A DNA stretch of 37,500 bases from Cryptomeria japonica (GCF_030272615.1 NW_026728920.1:202501-240000), one strand, 5' to 3'; positions 1 to 10,700 are shown, counted from the stretch's first letter. A program made the numbers and translations. Notes: generated from the letters alone by a model not told the origin.

Positions 1-293
1 GTAAGAAACATCACCGTGCACCTTGGCCAACGTGCGCGACTCGACCGAGCGCGCACTGGCCGAGGTGCACACCGATTTCACCTGGGTGCGCGCGCAGCAC
101 CTCGGGCGCACCGGGGTGCGCGCACAACGCCCGGGTTGCACCGTGGCCTGTGTGCTCGGGGCGCCTCGGGTGCGCGCTCGGTGTCGCCCCCCGCGCGCGC
201 GGTAGTGCGGGCAGCGCACCCCGGCCCGGCCCGGCCCCGACGAGAACGCAAACGGGCAAAAGGTTTATTCAAATAGCATTGCGACGCCCGGCG

Positions 294-306
294 AAAAACT
301 AAAAAA
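294..306 (-). terminator. Pol III terminator of 5S copy 1
   Basis: Read on the minus strand, the 5S gene runs directly into T6, then AG, then T5 (TTTTTTAGTTTTTCGCC). Runs of four or more T on the sense strand terminate RNA polymerase III. This copy has an intact primary run plus a backup run. Confidence 0.85.
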
Positions 307-424
307 GGGTGCAACACCGGGACTTCCCGGGAGGTCACCCATCCCAGTACTACTCCGGCCCAAGCGCGCTTAACTGCGGAGTTCTGATGGGATCCGGTGC
401 ACTAACGCTGGTATGATCGCACCC
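305..424 (-). rRNA. 5S ribosomal RNA gene, copy 1
   Basis: This encodes 5S rRNA, the small Pol III-transcribed RNA of the large ribosomal subunit. The minus strand reads GGGTGCGATCATACCAGC at the 5' end and GTGTTGCACCC at the 3' end, so the ends pair as helix I (GGGTGC with GCACCC). The internal control region is intact: box A (AGTTAAGCGCGCTTGGGC), the intermediate element (GGATGGG) and box C (GGTGACCTCCCGGGAAGTCC). The mature length is 118 nt plus two terminator-encoded U residues, matching the usual 120 nt. The gene opposes the Pol I promoters found from 27292 onwards, so it is in inverse orientation within the 35S spacer. I see no substitution that would disable it, and all five copies share the same 118-nt coding sequence. 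Functionality is inferred from intact structure; expression is not shown. Confidence 0.98.
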
Positions 425-452
425 GTTATGAGCTTGTCGCAGTGTGTACTTA
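425..452 (-). promoter_or_regulatory. 5S upstream promoter elements, copy 1
   Basis: Plant 5S genes use a TATA-like box near -28 and a C at -1. On the minus strand TAAGTA occupies -28 to -23 (447-452) and -1 is C (425). A GC dinucleotide lies at -9/-8 rather than the -12 typical of Arabidopsis. All five copies are identical here. Confidence 0.65.
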
Positions 453-830
453 GCAAACCGCGACCCACGTGCGAATCCACCCCGGCCACCCACCCCCGTC
501 GAGGTGCACACCCTCCCTCGCGAAGTGCGCCCCGTTCGCCAAGTGTGAGCCCTGCCCGGGTGCGCGCACCTTGCTAGGGCGTCGGGTGTGCACCCGGCCC
601 GGCCTACGTGCGTGCACCTGGACGGGGCGTCGTGTGCGTGCAGTGTCCCGTCTGCAACGCGGTGCCCACACACCACCTCGGGCGCAACGACCTGCGCTCA
701 CATGTGGGCCGAGTGCACCTTGGTGCATGTTCGGGGCGCCTCGGGTGCACGCTCGATCTTGCCCCGGTGCACCAAGGCGCTCGGTTTGCCCCGGGTGCGC
801 ACTTGGTGCAAGGTGGGCACCCAAAATAGG
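453..830. other. GC-rich 5S upstream flank, no gene seen
   Basis: GC-rich spacer of the GTGCGC/GGTGCAC vocabulary with no clear tandem period. Overlapping open frames on both strands reflect low stop-codon density, and none resembles a known protein. The same segment recurs in units 2-5 at +6035, +12069, +18104 and +24139. Confidence 0.7.
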
Positions 831-1190
831 GATCAAGCACCAAAACACAAGTTTCGGGATGCAAAATGGGACCCAAGGACCACAAATGCGTTCCAAGACC
901 CATGATGGGTCCACGAGAACAAAAATGTGTTCCGAGACTTAATAAACAAATATTGGGTTTTAGGAGAAGAAACATGCTCTGATGCCCAAAACGAGAATCG
1001 ACCCCGAAAAGGCCACAGGCCAAAAGTGGGATGCGAGACAAAAAAAAATGGGACCCGAGGACCAAAATTGGGTTCCCAGGTCGAAGACAGGGCAACCGGA
1101 CAAGAAACGACCTCTAAGGCTCGAAATGAGTCCCGACGACTAAAACTTGACAAGAAGCACCCATCAGGCACCCAACTCGACACCCATGGG
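831..1190. other. AT-richer, A-rich segment of the 6-kb unit
   Basis: This stretch differs in composition from the rest of the unit. It is A-rich on the plus strand, with scattered GGGACCCAAG-like words, an A8 tract near 1040 and an interrupted palindrome GACCCATGATGGGTC at 897-911. I recognise no gene or transposon in it. It recurs at the same offset in units 2-5. Confidence 0.7.
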
Positions 1191-1199
1191 ATGCCGACC

Positions 1200-1680
1200 C
1201 ACCCGGGCTTCCACCTAGCACACCTTGGCACCCACCCACCCTCGCACCCAACCTCGCACCCAACTTAGCACCTTTGAACCCACATTGGCACTCACCCTGA
1301 CCCTGGCACCTTGGAACCCACATTGGCACTCACCTTGACCCTGGCACCCACCTTTGCACTCACCTTGGGACCCACCCTGGCTCCCACCTCGGCACCCACC
1401 CAGACACCCACCTTGGTTCCTTGGCACCCACCTTGGATCCTTGGCACCCACCCCGACACCCACCTTGGCACGCAACTTGGCTACTTGCCACCCACCTTGG
1501 CTCCTTGACGCCCACCCCGACAACCACCCCGTGACCTACCCTGGCTAGGGTTGGTGCACACCCACCCTGGTGCCCACCTTGGCACCCACCCCATGACCCA
1601 CCTTGGCACGCACCTTAGTACCCACCCCGTTACCCACCCTAGGACCCACCCCGTGACCCACCTTGGCCAGGGTGGGTGCC
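1200..1680. repeat. C-rich CACCCACCTTGG minisatellite, unit 1
   Basis: Degenerate short tandem repeats built on GGCACCCACCTT with variants such as CACCCCGTGACCCACC. The plus strand is strongly C-rich, leaving closely spaced G3-G4 runs on the minus strand. The same array is expanded at 25376-27030, which ties the 6-kb units to the promoter-proximal spacer. Confidence 0.9.
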
Positions 1681-1710
1681 TTGGTGCGCACAACTTGCCT
1701 GGGCTGCACA

Positions 1711-1844
1711 CCAGGGCGGGCTCAAGATGGCACCCGCGTTCCGTTTTTTTCACTATCTTTCAAAACGGAAATTTTAAAATCTCGTTTTTTTTTTTTTTTT
1801 GCCTTTTCTGGAAATTAGTGAAGGCAGCGCATCAAAGGTGCGCA
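1711..1844. repeat. Poly-T module M1
   Basis: The module is GGGCGGGCTCAAGATGG, then GCACCCGCGTTCCG, TTTTTTCACTATCTTTC, AAAACGGAAATTTTAAAAT, a T16 run, and GCCTTTTCTGGAAATTAGTG, ending at GCATCAAAGGTGCGCA. CCGTTTT and AAAACGG form a 7-bp inverted repeat. The T16 length is identical in units 1-4. Confidence 0.9.
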
Positions 1845-2230
1845 ATGCTGGTGCGAACCCGGGAGCGCTCCGATGTGTGCTCCAAGGTGCGGCGTGCACG
1901 AAGTCCGAGCCCGGCTTGCCCCGGGTGCGCACCTCGCGTGCACCTTCGCCGGGGTGAGCACCTTGGCTGGGTTGCGCGCCCTGGTGCGCACCAAGGAGCG
2001 CTCTGAAGTGTGCTCCAAGGTGCGGCGTGCACGAAGTCGGAGCTCGGTTTGCCCCGGGTGTGCACCTCGGGTGCGCACCTCGCGTGCACCTTCGCTGCGG
2101 TGGGCACCTTGGCTGGGTTGCGCGCCTTGGTGGGCACCATGCAGTGCACGAAGTCGGAGCCCGGTTTGCCCCGGGCGCGCACCTCCGCCAGGGTGGGCAC
2201 CTTGGTGCGCACAACTTGCCTGGGCTGCGC

Positions 2231-2358
2231 ACCAGGAAGGGCTCAAGATGGCACCCGCGTTCCGTTTTTTTCACTATCTTTCAGAACGGAAATTTTAAAA
2301 TATCGTTTTTTTTTGCCTTTTCTGGAAATTAGTGAAGGCAGCGCATCAAAGGTGCGCA
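2231..2358. repeat. Poly-T module M2
   Basis: Same module as M1 with a T8-T9 run and AGAACGG replacing AAAACGG, which keeps the inverted repeat as a wobble pair in RNA. Confidence 0.88.
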
Positions 2359-2586
2359 ACGCTGGTGCGAACCTGGGAGCGCTCCGATGTGTGCTCCAAG
2401 GTGCGGCGTGCACGAAGTCGGAGCCCGGTTTGCCCCGGGTGCGCCCTGGTGGGCACCATGGTGCGCACCAAGGAGCGCTCCGAAGTGTGCTCCAAGGTGC
2501 GGCCTGCACGAAGTCGGAGCCCGGTTTGCCCCGGGCGTGCACCGCGGGTGGGCACCTTGGTGCGCATGCCTTGCCTGGGCTGCGCA

Positions 2587-2713
2587 CCAGGGCGGGCTCA
2601 AGATGGCACCCGCGTTCCGTTTTTTTCACTATCTTTCAAAACGGAAATTTTAAAATCTCATTTTTTTTTGCCTTTTCTGGAAATTAGTGAAGGCAGCGCA
2701 TCAAAGGTGCGCA
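2587..2713. repeat. Poly-T module M3
   Basis: Same module as M1 with a shorter T run after AAATCTCA. Confidence 0.88.
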
Positions 2714-2864
2714 CCTCGCTGCCCACCACGGTGCGCAACGCCGGTGGGCACCCGGGAGTGCTTCGAAGTGTGCTCCAAGGTGCTGCGTGCACGTTGTCGG
2801 AGCCCGGTTTGCCCCGGGTGCGCACCTCGCGTGCACCTTCGTCGGGGTGGGCACCTTGGCTGGG

Positions 2865-2975
2865 TTTGCCCCGGCTGCGCTCCGAAGCGGGGTTATTGGA
2901 GCGCCGCCTCTTTTTTTGTCGGAGCGTTTGGTGGGGTTTCTCGCATTGGCTCTTCCCAGGCCCGGTTGCCACCCT
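2865..2975. repeat. Block-specific insert, copy a
   Basis: A segment with GCTCCGAAGCGGGGTTATTG, a T7 run, and GTTTGGTGGGGTTTCTCGCA is present only in the blocks following M3 and M4. It is near-identical to 3333-3440 and marks those two blocks as the most recent local duplicates. Confidence 0.8.
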
Positions 2976-3054
2976 GGCGCGCACGAAGTCGGAAGTAGGG
3001 TTAATTGCCCGGGTGCGCACCTTTGCCAGGGTGGGCACCTTACCTGGGCTGTGC

Positions 3055-3183
3055 ACCAGGGCGGGCTCAAGATGGCACCCGCGTTCCGTTTTTTTCACTA
3101 TCTTTCAAAACGGAAATTTTAAAATCTCCTCTTTTTTTTGCCTTTTCTGGAAATTAGTGAAGGCAGCGCATCAAAGGTGCGCA
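3055..3183. repeat. Poly-T module M4
   Basis: Same module as M1; the T run is preceded by AAAATCTCCTC. Confidence 0.88.
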
Positions 3184-3332
3184 CCTCGCTGCCCACCTTG
3201 GTGTGCTCTGAGGTGCGCACCCGGGAGCGCTACGAAGTGTGCTCCAAGGTGCGGCGTGCACGTTGTCGGAGCCCGGTTTGCCCCGGGTGCGCACCTCGCC
3301 TGCACCTTGGCCGGGGTGGGCACCCTGGCTGG

Positions 3333-3440
3333 GTTTGCCCAGGGTGCGCTCCGAAGCGGGGTTACTGGAGCGCCCCCTCTTTTTTTGTCAGAGCGTTTGG
3401 TGGGGTTTCTCGCATTGGCTCTTCCCAGGCCCGGTTGTTG
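3333..3440. repeat. Block-specific insert, copy b
   Basis: Near-identical partner of 2865-2975, differing at a few bases (for example TTACTGG for TTATTGG and GTCAGAG for GTCGGAG). Confidence 0.8.
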
Positions 3441-3549
3441 GGTGCGCTCCCACCCTGGCGCGCGCGAAGTTGGAAGTTGGGTTAATTGCCCGGGCGCGCA
3501 CCTTCGCCAGGGTGGGCACCTTGGTGCGCACACCTTGGCTGGGCTGCGC

Positions 3550-3677
3550 ACCAGGGCGGGCTCAAGATGGCACCAGCATTCCCTTTTTCTCACTATCTTT
3601 CAAAACGGAAATTTTAAAATCTCGTTTTTTTTTGCCTTTTATGGAAATTAGTGAAGGCATCGCATCAAAGGTGCGCA
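3550..3677. repeat. Poly-T module M5
   Basis: Same module with CCCTTTTTCTCACTATC, which breaks one arm of the CCGTTTT/AAAACGG inverted repeat. Confidence 0.85.
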
Positions 3678-4452
3678 CCTCGCTGCCCACCTTGGTGTGC
3701 TCCGAGGTGCCCACCACGGTGCGCTCCGAGGTGCCCACCACGGTGCGCAACGCCGGTGCGAACCCGGGAGCGCCCCGATGTGTGCTCCAAGGTGCGGCGT
3801 GCACGAAGCCGGACCCCGGTTTGCCCCGGGTGCGCACCTCGCGTGCACCTTGGTGCGCACACCTTGGCTGGGTTGCGCGGCCTGGTGGGCACCATGGTGC
3901 GCACCAAGGAGCGCTCCAAAGTGTGCTCCAAGGTGCGGCGTGCACGAAGTCCTAGCCCGGTTTGCCCCGGGTGCGCACCTTCGCCGCGGTGGGCACCATG
4001 GCGTGCACGAAGTCGGAGCCCGGTTTGCCCCGGGTGCGCACCTCGCGTGCACCTTCGCCGGGGTGGGCACCTCGGTTGGGTTGCGCGCCCTGGTGCGCAC
4101 CAAGGAGCGCTCCGAAGTGTGCTCCAAGGTGCGGCGTGCACGAAGTCGGAGCCCGGTTTGCCCCGGGTGCGCACCTTCGCCGCGGTGGGCACCCTGGTGC
4201 GCACCATGGCGTGCACGAAGTCGGAGCCCGGTTTGCCCCGGGTGCGCACCTCGCGTGCACCTTCGGCGGGGTTGCGCGCCCTGGTGCGCACCAAGGAGCG
4301 CTCCGAAGTGTGCTCCAAGGTGCGGCGTGCACGAAGTCGGAGCCCGGTTTGCCCCGGGTGCGCACCTCGCGTGCACCTTCGGCGGGGTTGCGCGCCCTGG
4401 TGGGCACCATGGTGCGCACCAAGGAGCGCTCCGAAGTGTGCTCCAAGGTGCG

Positions 4453-5030
4453 GCGTGCACGAAGTCGGAGCCCGGTTTGCCCCGGGTGCGCACCTCGCGT
4501 GCACCTTCGCCGCGGTGGGCACCATGGCGTGCACGAAGTCGGAGCCCGGTTTGCCCCGGGTGCGCACCTCGCGTGCACCTTCGCCGGGGTGGGCACCTCG
4601 GCTGGGTTGCGCGCCCTGGTGCGCACCAAGGAGCGCTCCGAAGTGTGCTCCAAGGTGCGGCGTGCACGAAGTCGGAGCCCGGTTTGCCCCGGGTGCGCAC
4701 CTCGCGTGCACCTTCGCCGCGGTGGGCACCATGGCGTGCACGAAGTCGGAGCCCGGTTTGCCCCGGGTGCGCACCCCGCGTGCACCTTCGCCGGGGTGGG
4801 CACCTCGGCTGGGTTGCGCGCCCTGGTGCGCACCAAGGAGCGCTCCGAAGTGTGCTCCAAGGTGCGGCGTGCACGAAGTCGGAGCCCGGTTTGCCCCGGG
4901 TGCGCACCTCGCGTGCACCTTCGCCGCGGTGGGCACCTTGGCTGGGTTGGGCACCATTGAGCGCTCCGAAGTGTGCTCCAAGGTGCGCACCATGGCCCTC
5001 CAAGGTGCGCAGCATGGCGTGCACGAAGTC
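4453..5030. repeat. 207-bp composite tandem repeats
   Basis: GCGTGCACGAAG recurs at 4453, 4527, 4660, 4734 and 4867, giving alternating spacings of about 74 and 133 bp and a 207-bp composite period. The longer half carries GGAGCGCTCC and the shorter half starts at CACCATGGCGTGCAC. The arrangement recurs in units 2-4 at the same offsets. Confidence 0.85.
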
Positions 5031-5100
5031 GGAGCCCGGTTTGCCCCGGGTGCGCACCTCGCGTGCACCTTCGCCAGGGTGGGCACCTCGGTGCGCACAC

Positions 5101-5162
5101 CTTCTCAATGTTTTCTTGCCTTTTCTGGAAATTGGTGAAGGCAGCGCATCAAAGGTGCGCAC
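5101..5162. repeat. Poly-T module M6, degenerate
   Basis: Only the right end of the module survives: GCCTTTTCTGGAAATTGGTG through to GCATCAAAGGTGCGC. The poly-T run is absent. Confidence 0.75.
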
Positions 5163-5775
5163 CTCGGTGTGCTCCGAGGTGCGAACCCGAGAGCGCTCCG
5201 AGGTGCCCACGAAGTCGAAAGTCGGGTTAATTGCATTGTTTTCCCCGGGTGCGCTCCGAGGTGCGCAACATCGGTGCGCACCAAGGAGGGCTCCGAAGTG
5301 TGCTCCAAGGTGCGCACGATTCGGAGCTCGGTTTGCCCGGGGTGCGCACACCTTGGCTGGGTTGCGCACCCTTTGTGCGCTCCAAGGTGCGCACGAAGTC
5401 GGAGCTCGGTTTGCCCCGGGTGCGCACCTTCGCCAGGGTGCGCACCTTGATGCGCACGCCTTGGCTGGGCTGCGCACCTTGGTGGGCGCCATGGTGCGCA
5501 CCTTTCGTGCGCTCCAAGGTGCGCACGAAGTCGGAGCTCGGTTTGCCCCGGGTGCGCACCTTGGTGGGCGCCATGGTGCACTCCGAGGTGCCCAAGATTG
5601 GTGCGCACCAAGGAGCGCTCCGAAGTGCGCTCCAAGGTGCGCAGGTGCGCGCGAAGTCGAAAGTTGGGTTAATTGTCCGGTTTGCCTCGGGTGCGCACCT
5701 TGCGTGCACCTTCGCCAGGGTGGGCGCCTTGGTGCGCACACCTTGGCTGGGCTGCGCACCCGGGCGCGCACACCT

Positions 5776-5899
5776 TGGCACCCGCGTTTCCTTCATTTTA
5801 AATTTTTTTTTTTTACAATCTCTCAAGTGGGAAATTCTATAATCTCAACTTTTTTTGCCTTTTCAGGAAACTTTTGAATGGAGCGCATCATTGGTGCGC
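5776..5899. repeat. Poly-T module M7, diverged
   Basis: A diverged module with T-rich runs, AAGTGGGAAATTCTATAATC and GCCTTTTCAGGAAACTTTTG, closing at GCGCATCATTGGTGCGC. It sits at the end of the subrepeat block, about 130 bp before the next unit starts. Confidence 0.75.
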
Positions 5900-6328
5900 T
5901 CCGAAGTGTGCTCCAAGGTGCGCACCTCTGGTGTGCTCCAAAGCTCTCTCCAGCTGCGTGCACCTGCCCCGGCCGCGCACCCGGCCCCGCCCAGCTTCGC
6001 TCACCTGTCCCGGGCGTCTGGTGCGGAACCTTAGAGTAAGAAACATCACCGTGCACCTTGGCCAACGTGCGCGACTCGACCGAGCGCGCACTGGCCGAGG
6101 TGCACACCGATTTCACCTGGGTGCGCGCGCAGCACCTCGGGCGCACCGGGGTGCGCGCACAACGCCCGGGTTGCACCGTGGCCTGTGTGCTCGGGGCGCC
6201 TCGGGTGCGCGCTCGGTGTCGCCCCCCGCGCGCGCGGTAGTGCGGGCAGCGCACCCCGGCCCGGCCCGGCCCCGACGAGAACGCAAACGGGCAAAAGGTT
6301 TATTCAAATAGCATTGCGACGCCCGGCG

Positions 6329-6341
6329 AAAAACTAAGAAA
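6329..6341 (-). terminator. Variant Pol III terminator of 5S copy 2
   Basis: The minus strand reads TTTCTTAGTTTTTCGCC after CACCC. The primary T6 run is broken to T3 by the base at 6338, leaving the T5 run as the first run of four or more T. Transcripts could run about 12 nt longer than from copies 1, 3 and 5. Confidence 0.75.
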
Positions 6342-6459
6342 GGGTGCAACACCGGGACTTCCCGGGAGGTCACCCATCCCAGTACTACTCCGGCCCAAGC
6401 GCGCTTAACTGCGGAGTTCTGATGGGATCCGGTGCACTAACGCTGGTATGATCGCACCC
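6340..6459 (-). rRNA. 5S ribosomal RNA gene, copy 2
   Basis: The 118-nt coding sequence is identical to copy 1, with intact helix I ends, box A, intermediate element and box C. It differs only just beyond the 3' end, where the first terminator run is interrupted. It lies 6035 bp from copy 1 on the minus strand, opposite to the Pol I promoters. It is probably transcribable, with less precise 3' ends as the expected consequence. Confidence 0.98.
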
Positions 6460-6487
6460 GTTATGAGCTTGTCGCAGTGTGTACTTA
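6460..6487 (-). promoter_or_regulatory. 5S upstream promoter elements, copy 2
   Basis: TAAGTA at -28 to -23 and C at -1, identical to copy 1. Confidence 0.65.
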
Positions 6488-7234
6488 GCAAACCGCGACC
6501 CACGTGCGAATCCACCCCGGCCACCCACCCCCGTCGAGGTGCACACCCTCCCTCGCGAAGTGCGCCCCGTTCGCCAAGTGTGAGCCCTGCCCGGGTGCGC
6601 GCACCTTGCTAGGGCGTCGGGTGTGCACCCGGCCCGGCCTACGTGCGTGCACCTGGACGGGGCGTCGTGTGCGTGCAGTGTCCCGTCTGCAACGCGGTGC
6701 CCACACACCACCTCGGGCGCAACGACCTGCGCTCACATGTGGGCCGAGTGCACCTTGGTGCATGTTCGGGGCGCCTCGGGTGCACGCTCGATCTTGCCCC
6801 GGTGCACCAAGGCGCTCGGTTTGCCCCGGGTGCGCACTTGGTGCAAGGTGGGCACCCAAAATAGGGATCAAGCACCAAAACACAAGTTTCGGGATGCAAA
6901 ATGGGACCCAAGGACCACAAATGCGTTCCAAGACCCATGATGGGTCCACGAGAACAAAAATGTGTTCCGAGACTTAATAAACAAATATTGGGTTTTAGGA
7001 GAAGAAACATGCTCTGATGCCCAAAACGAGAATCGACCCCGAAAAGGCCACAGGCCAAAAGTGGGATGCGAGACAAAAAAAAATGGGACCCGAGGACCAA
7101 AATTGGGTTCCCAGGTCGAAGACAGGGCAACCGGACAAGAAACGACCTCTAAGGCTCGAAATGAGTCCCGACGACTAAAACTTGACAAGAAGCACCCATC
7201 AGGCACCCAACTCGACACCCATGGGATGCCGACC

Positions 7235-7715
7235 CACCCGGGCTTCCACCTAGCACACCTTGGCACCCACCCACCCTCGCACCCAACCTCGCACCCAACT
7301 TAGCACCTTTGAACCCACATTGGCACTCACCCTGACCCTGGCACCTTGGAACCCACATTGGCACTCACCTTGACCCTGGCACCCACCTTTGCACTCACCT
7401 TGGGACCCACCCTGGCTCCCACCTCGGCACCCACCCAGACACCCACCTTGGTTCCTTGGCACCCACCTTGGATCCTTGGCACCCACCCCGACACCCACCT
7501 TGGCACGCAACTTGGCTACTTGCCACCCACCTTGGCTCCTTGACGCCCACCCCGACAACCACCCCGTGACCTACCCTGGCTAGGGTTGGTGCACACCCAC
7601 CCTGGTGCCCACCTTGGCACCCACCCCATGACCCACCTTGGCACGCACCTTAGTACCCACCCCGTTACCCACCCTAGGACCCACCCCGTGACCCACCTTG
7701 GCCAGGGTGGGTGCC
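7235..7715. repeat. C-rich CACCCACCTTGG minisatellite, unit 2
   Basis: Identical by eye to the unit 1 array at 1200-1680, including every degenerate variant and its order. Confidence 0.9.
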
Positions 7716-10700
7716 TTGGTGCGCACAACTTGCCTGGGCTGCACACCAGGGCGGGCTCAAGATGGCACCCGCGTTCCGTTTTTTTCACTATCTTTCAAAA
7801 CGGAAATTTTAAAATCTCGTTTTTTTTTTTTTTTTGCCTTTTCTGGAAATTAGTGAAGGCAGCGCATCAAAGGTGCGCAATGCTGGTGCGAACCCGGGAG
7901 CGCTCCGATGTGTGCTCCAAGGTGCGGCGTGCACGAAGTCCGAGCCCGGCTTGCCCCGGGTGCGCACCTCGCGTGCACCTTCGCCGGGGTGAGCACCTTG
8001 GCTGGGTTGCGCGCCCTGGTGCGCACCAAGGAGCGCTCTGAAGTGTGCTCCAAGGTGCGGCGTGCACGAAGTCGGAGCTCGGTTTGCCCCGGGTGTGCAC
8101 CTCGGGTGCGCACCTCGCGTGCACCTTCGCTGCGGTGGGCACCTTGGCTGGGTTGCGCGCCTTGGTGGGCACCATGCAGTGCACGAAGTCGGAGCCCGGT
8201 TTGCCCCGGGCGCGCACCTCCGCCAGGGTGGGCACCTTGGTGCGCACAACTTGCCTGGGCTGCGCACCAGGAAGGGCTCAAGATGGCACCCGCGTTCCGT
8301 TTTTTTCACTATCTTTCAGAACGGAAATTTTAAAATATCGTTTTTTTTTGCCTTTTCTGGAAATTAGTGAAGGCAGCGCATCAAAGGTGCGCAACGCTGG
8401 TGCGAACCTGGGAGCGCTCCGATGTGTGCTCCAAGGTGCGGCGTGCACGAAGTCGGAGCCCGGTTTGCCCCGGGTGCGCCCTGGTGGGCACCATGGTGCG
8501 CACCAAGGAGCGCTCCGAAGTGTGCTCCAAGGTGCGGCCTGCACGAAGTCGGAGCCCGGTTTGCCCCGGGCGTGCACCGCGGGTGGGCACCTTGGTGCTC
8601 ATGCCTTGCCTGGGCTGCGCACCAGGGCGGGCTCAAGATGGCACCCGCGTTCCGTTTTTTTCACTATCTTTCAAAACGGAAATTTTAAAATCTCATTTTT
8701 TTTTGCCTTTTCTGGAAATTAGTGAAGGCAGCGCATCAAAGGTGCGCACCTCGCTGCCCACCACGGTGCGCAACGCCGGTGGGCACCCGGGAGTGCTTCG
8801 AAGTGTGCTCCAAGGTGCTGCGTGCACGTTGTCGGAGCCCGGTTTGCCCCGGGTGCGCACCTCGCGTGCACCTTCGTCGGGGTGGGCACCTTGGCTGGGT
8901 TTGCCCCGGCTGCGCTCCGAAGCGGGGTTATTGGAGCGCCGCCTCTTTTTTTGTCGGAGCGTTTGGTGGGGTTTCTCGCATTGGCTCTTCCCAGGCCCGG
9001 TTGCCACCCTGGCGCGCACGAAGTCGGAAGTAGGGTTAATTGCCCGGGTGCGCACCTTTGCCAGGGTGGGCACCTTACCTGGGCTGTGCACCAGGGCGGG
9101 CTCAAGATGGCACCCGCGTTCCGTTTTTTTCACTATCTTTCAAAACGGAAATTTTAAAATCTCCTCTTTTTTTTGCCTTTTCTGGAAATTAGTGAAGGCA
9201 GCGCATCAAAGGTGCGCACCTCGCTGCCCACCTTGGTGTGCTCTGAGGTGCGCACCCGGGAGCGCTACGAAGTGTGCTCCAAGGTGCGGCGTGCACGTTG
9301 TCGGAGCCCGGTTTGCCCCGGGTGCGCACCTCGCCTGCACCTTGGCCGGGGTGGGCACCCTGGCTGGGTTTGCCCAGGGTGCGCTCCGAAGCGGGGTTAC
9401 TGGAGCGCCCCCTCTTTTTTTGTCAGAGCGTTTGGTGGGGTTTCTCGCATTGGCTCTTCCCAGGCCCGGTTGTTGGGTGCGCTCCCACCCTGGCGCGCGC
9501 GAAGTTGGAAGTTGGGTTAATTGCCCGGGCGCGCACCTTCGCCAGGGTGGGCACCTTGGTGCGCACACCTTGGCTGGGCTGCGCACCAGGGCGGGCTCAA
9601 GATGGCACCAGCATTCCCTTTTTCTCACTATCTTTCAAAACGGAAATTTTAAAATCTCGTTTTTTTTTGCCTTTTATGGAAATTAGTGAAGGCATCGCAT
9701 CAAAGGTGCGCACCTCGCTGCCCACCTTGGTGTGCTCCGAGGTGCCCACCACGGTGCGCTCCGAGGTGCCCACCACGGTGCGCAACGCCGGTGCGAACCC
9801 GGGAGCGCCCCGATGTGTGCTCCAAGGTGCGGCGTGCACGAAGCCGGACCCCGGTTTGCCCCGGGTGCGCACCTCGCGTGCACCTTGGTGCGCACACCTT
9901 GGCTGGGTTGCGCGGCCTGGTGGGCACCATGGTGCGCACCAAGGAGCGCTCCGAAGTGTGCTCCAAGGTGCGGCGTGCACGAAGTCCTAGCCCGGTTTGC
10001 CCCGGGTGCGCACCTTCGCCGCGGTGGGCACCATGGCGTGCACGAAGTCGGAGCCCGGTTTGCCCCGGGTGCGCACCTCGCGTGCACCTTCGCCGGGGTG
10101 GGCACCTCGGCTGGGTTGCGCGCCCTGGTGCGCACCAAGGAGCGCTCCGAAGTGTGCTCCAAGGTGCGGCGTGCACGAAGTCGGAGCCCGGTTTGCCCCG
10201 GGTGCGCACCTTCGCCGCGGTGGGCACCCTGGTGCGCACCATGGCGTGCACGAAGTCGGAGCCCGGTTTGCCCCGGGTGCGCACCTCGCGTGCACCTTCG
10301 GCGGGGTTGCGCGCCCTGGTGCGCACCAAGGAGCGCTCCGAAGTGTGCTCCAAGGTGCGGCGTGCACGAAGTCGGAGCCCGGTTTGCCCCGGGTGCGCAC
10401 CTCGCGTGCACCTTCGGCGGGGTTGCGCGCCCTGGTGGGCACCATGGTGCGCACCAAGGAGCGCTCCGAAGTGTGCTCCAAGGTGCGGCGTGCACGAAGT
10501 CGGAGCCCGGTTTGCCCCGGGTGCGCACCTCGCGTGCACCTTCGCCGCGGTGGGCACCATGGCGTGCACGAAGTCGGAGCCCGGTTTGCCCCGGGTGCGC
10601 ACCTCGCGTGCACCTTCGCCGGGGTGGGCACCTCGGCTGGGTTGCGCGCCCTGGTGCGCACCAAGGAGCGCTCCGAAGTGTGCTCCAAGGTGCGGCGTGC

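Larger units (their letters stand above)
1681..5905. repeat. GTGCGCACC nested subrepeat block, unit 1
   Basis: A mosaic of blocks of roughly 360-490 bp that each open with a poly-T module and continue with GC-rich words: GTGTGCTCCAAGGTGCG, GTGCACGAAGTCGGAGCCCG, GTTTGCCCCGGGTGCGCACC and CGCGTGCACCTTCGCC. Palindromic decamers GGTGCGCACC and GGAGCGCTCC recur throughout. The long open frames across it occur in several frames on both strands and share no protein-like conservation, so they are not genes. Confidence 0.92.
1..6035. repeat. 6-kb 5S-bearing IGS repeat, unit 1
   Basis: This is the first of four full tandem units. The phase is arbitrary because the window opens at GTAAGAAACATCACCG, which recurs at 6036, 12071, 18105 and 24140. 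In order it holds a GC-rich segment, an inverted 5S gene, a GC-rich 400-bp flank, an AT-richer stretch, a C-rich minisatellite, and about 4.2 kb of GTGCGCACC-type subrepeats with seven poly-T modules. Private differences seen: A at 3918 and T at 4076, where the other units have G and C. A sharp start is not implied; the true array may continue left of the window. Confidence 0.97.

Noticed and set aside
897-911. Palindrome GACCCATGATGGGTC as an operator or recombination site
   Set aside because: It is a single short interrupted palindrome in each unit with no partner site or associated gene, and such matches are expected among many GGGACCCA words.
1711-1844. Poly-T module as a SINE or other retroelement with a minus-strand A tail
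   Set aside because: No Pol III box A/B pair in spacing, no target-site duplication, and copies occur in tandem at fixed block starts rather than dispersed.
1845-1870. GGTGCGAACCCGGG as a Pol III B box (tRNA-like gene)
   Set aside because: It resembles GGTTCGANNCC only in part, lacks an A box at the right distance, and no cloverleaf can be drawn around it.
3648-5877. Very long open frames (up to 726 residues plus, 707 residues minus) across the GTGCGCACC block, repeated in every unit
   Set aside because: They overlap in several frames on both strands, consist of Arg/Pro/Cys/His/Ala-rich repetition of the DNA words, have no domain or codon signature, and result from few stop codons in GC-rich repeats.
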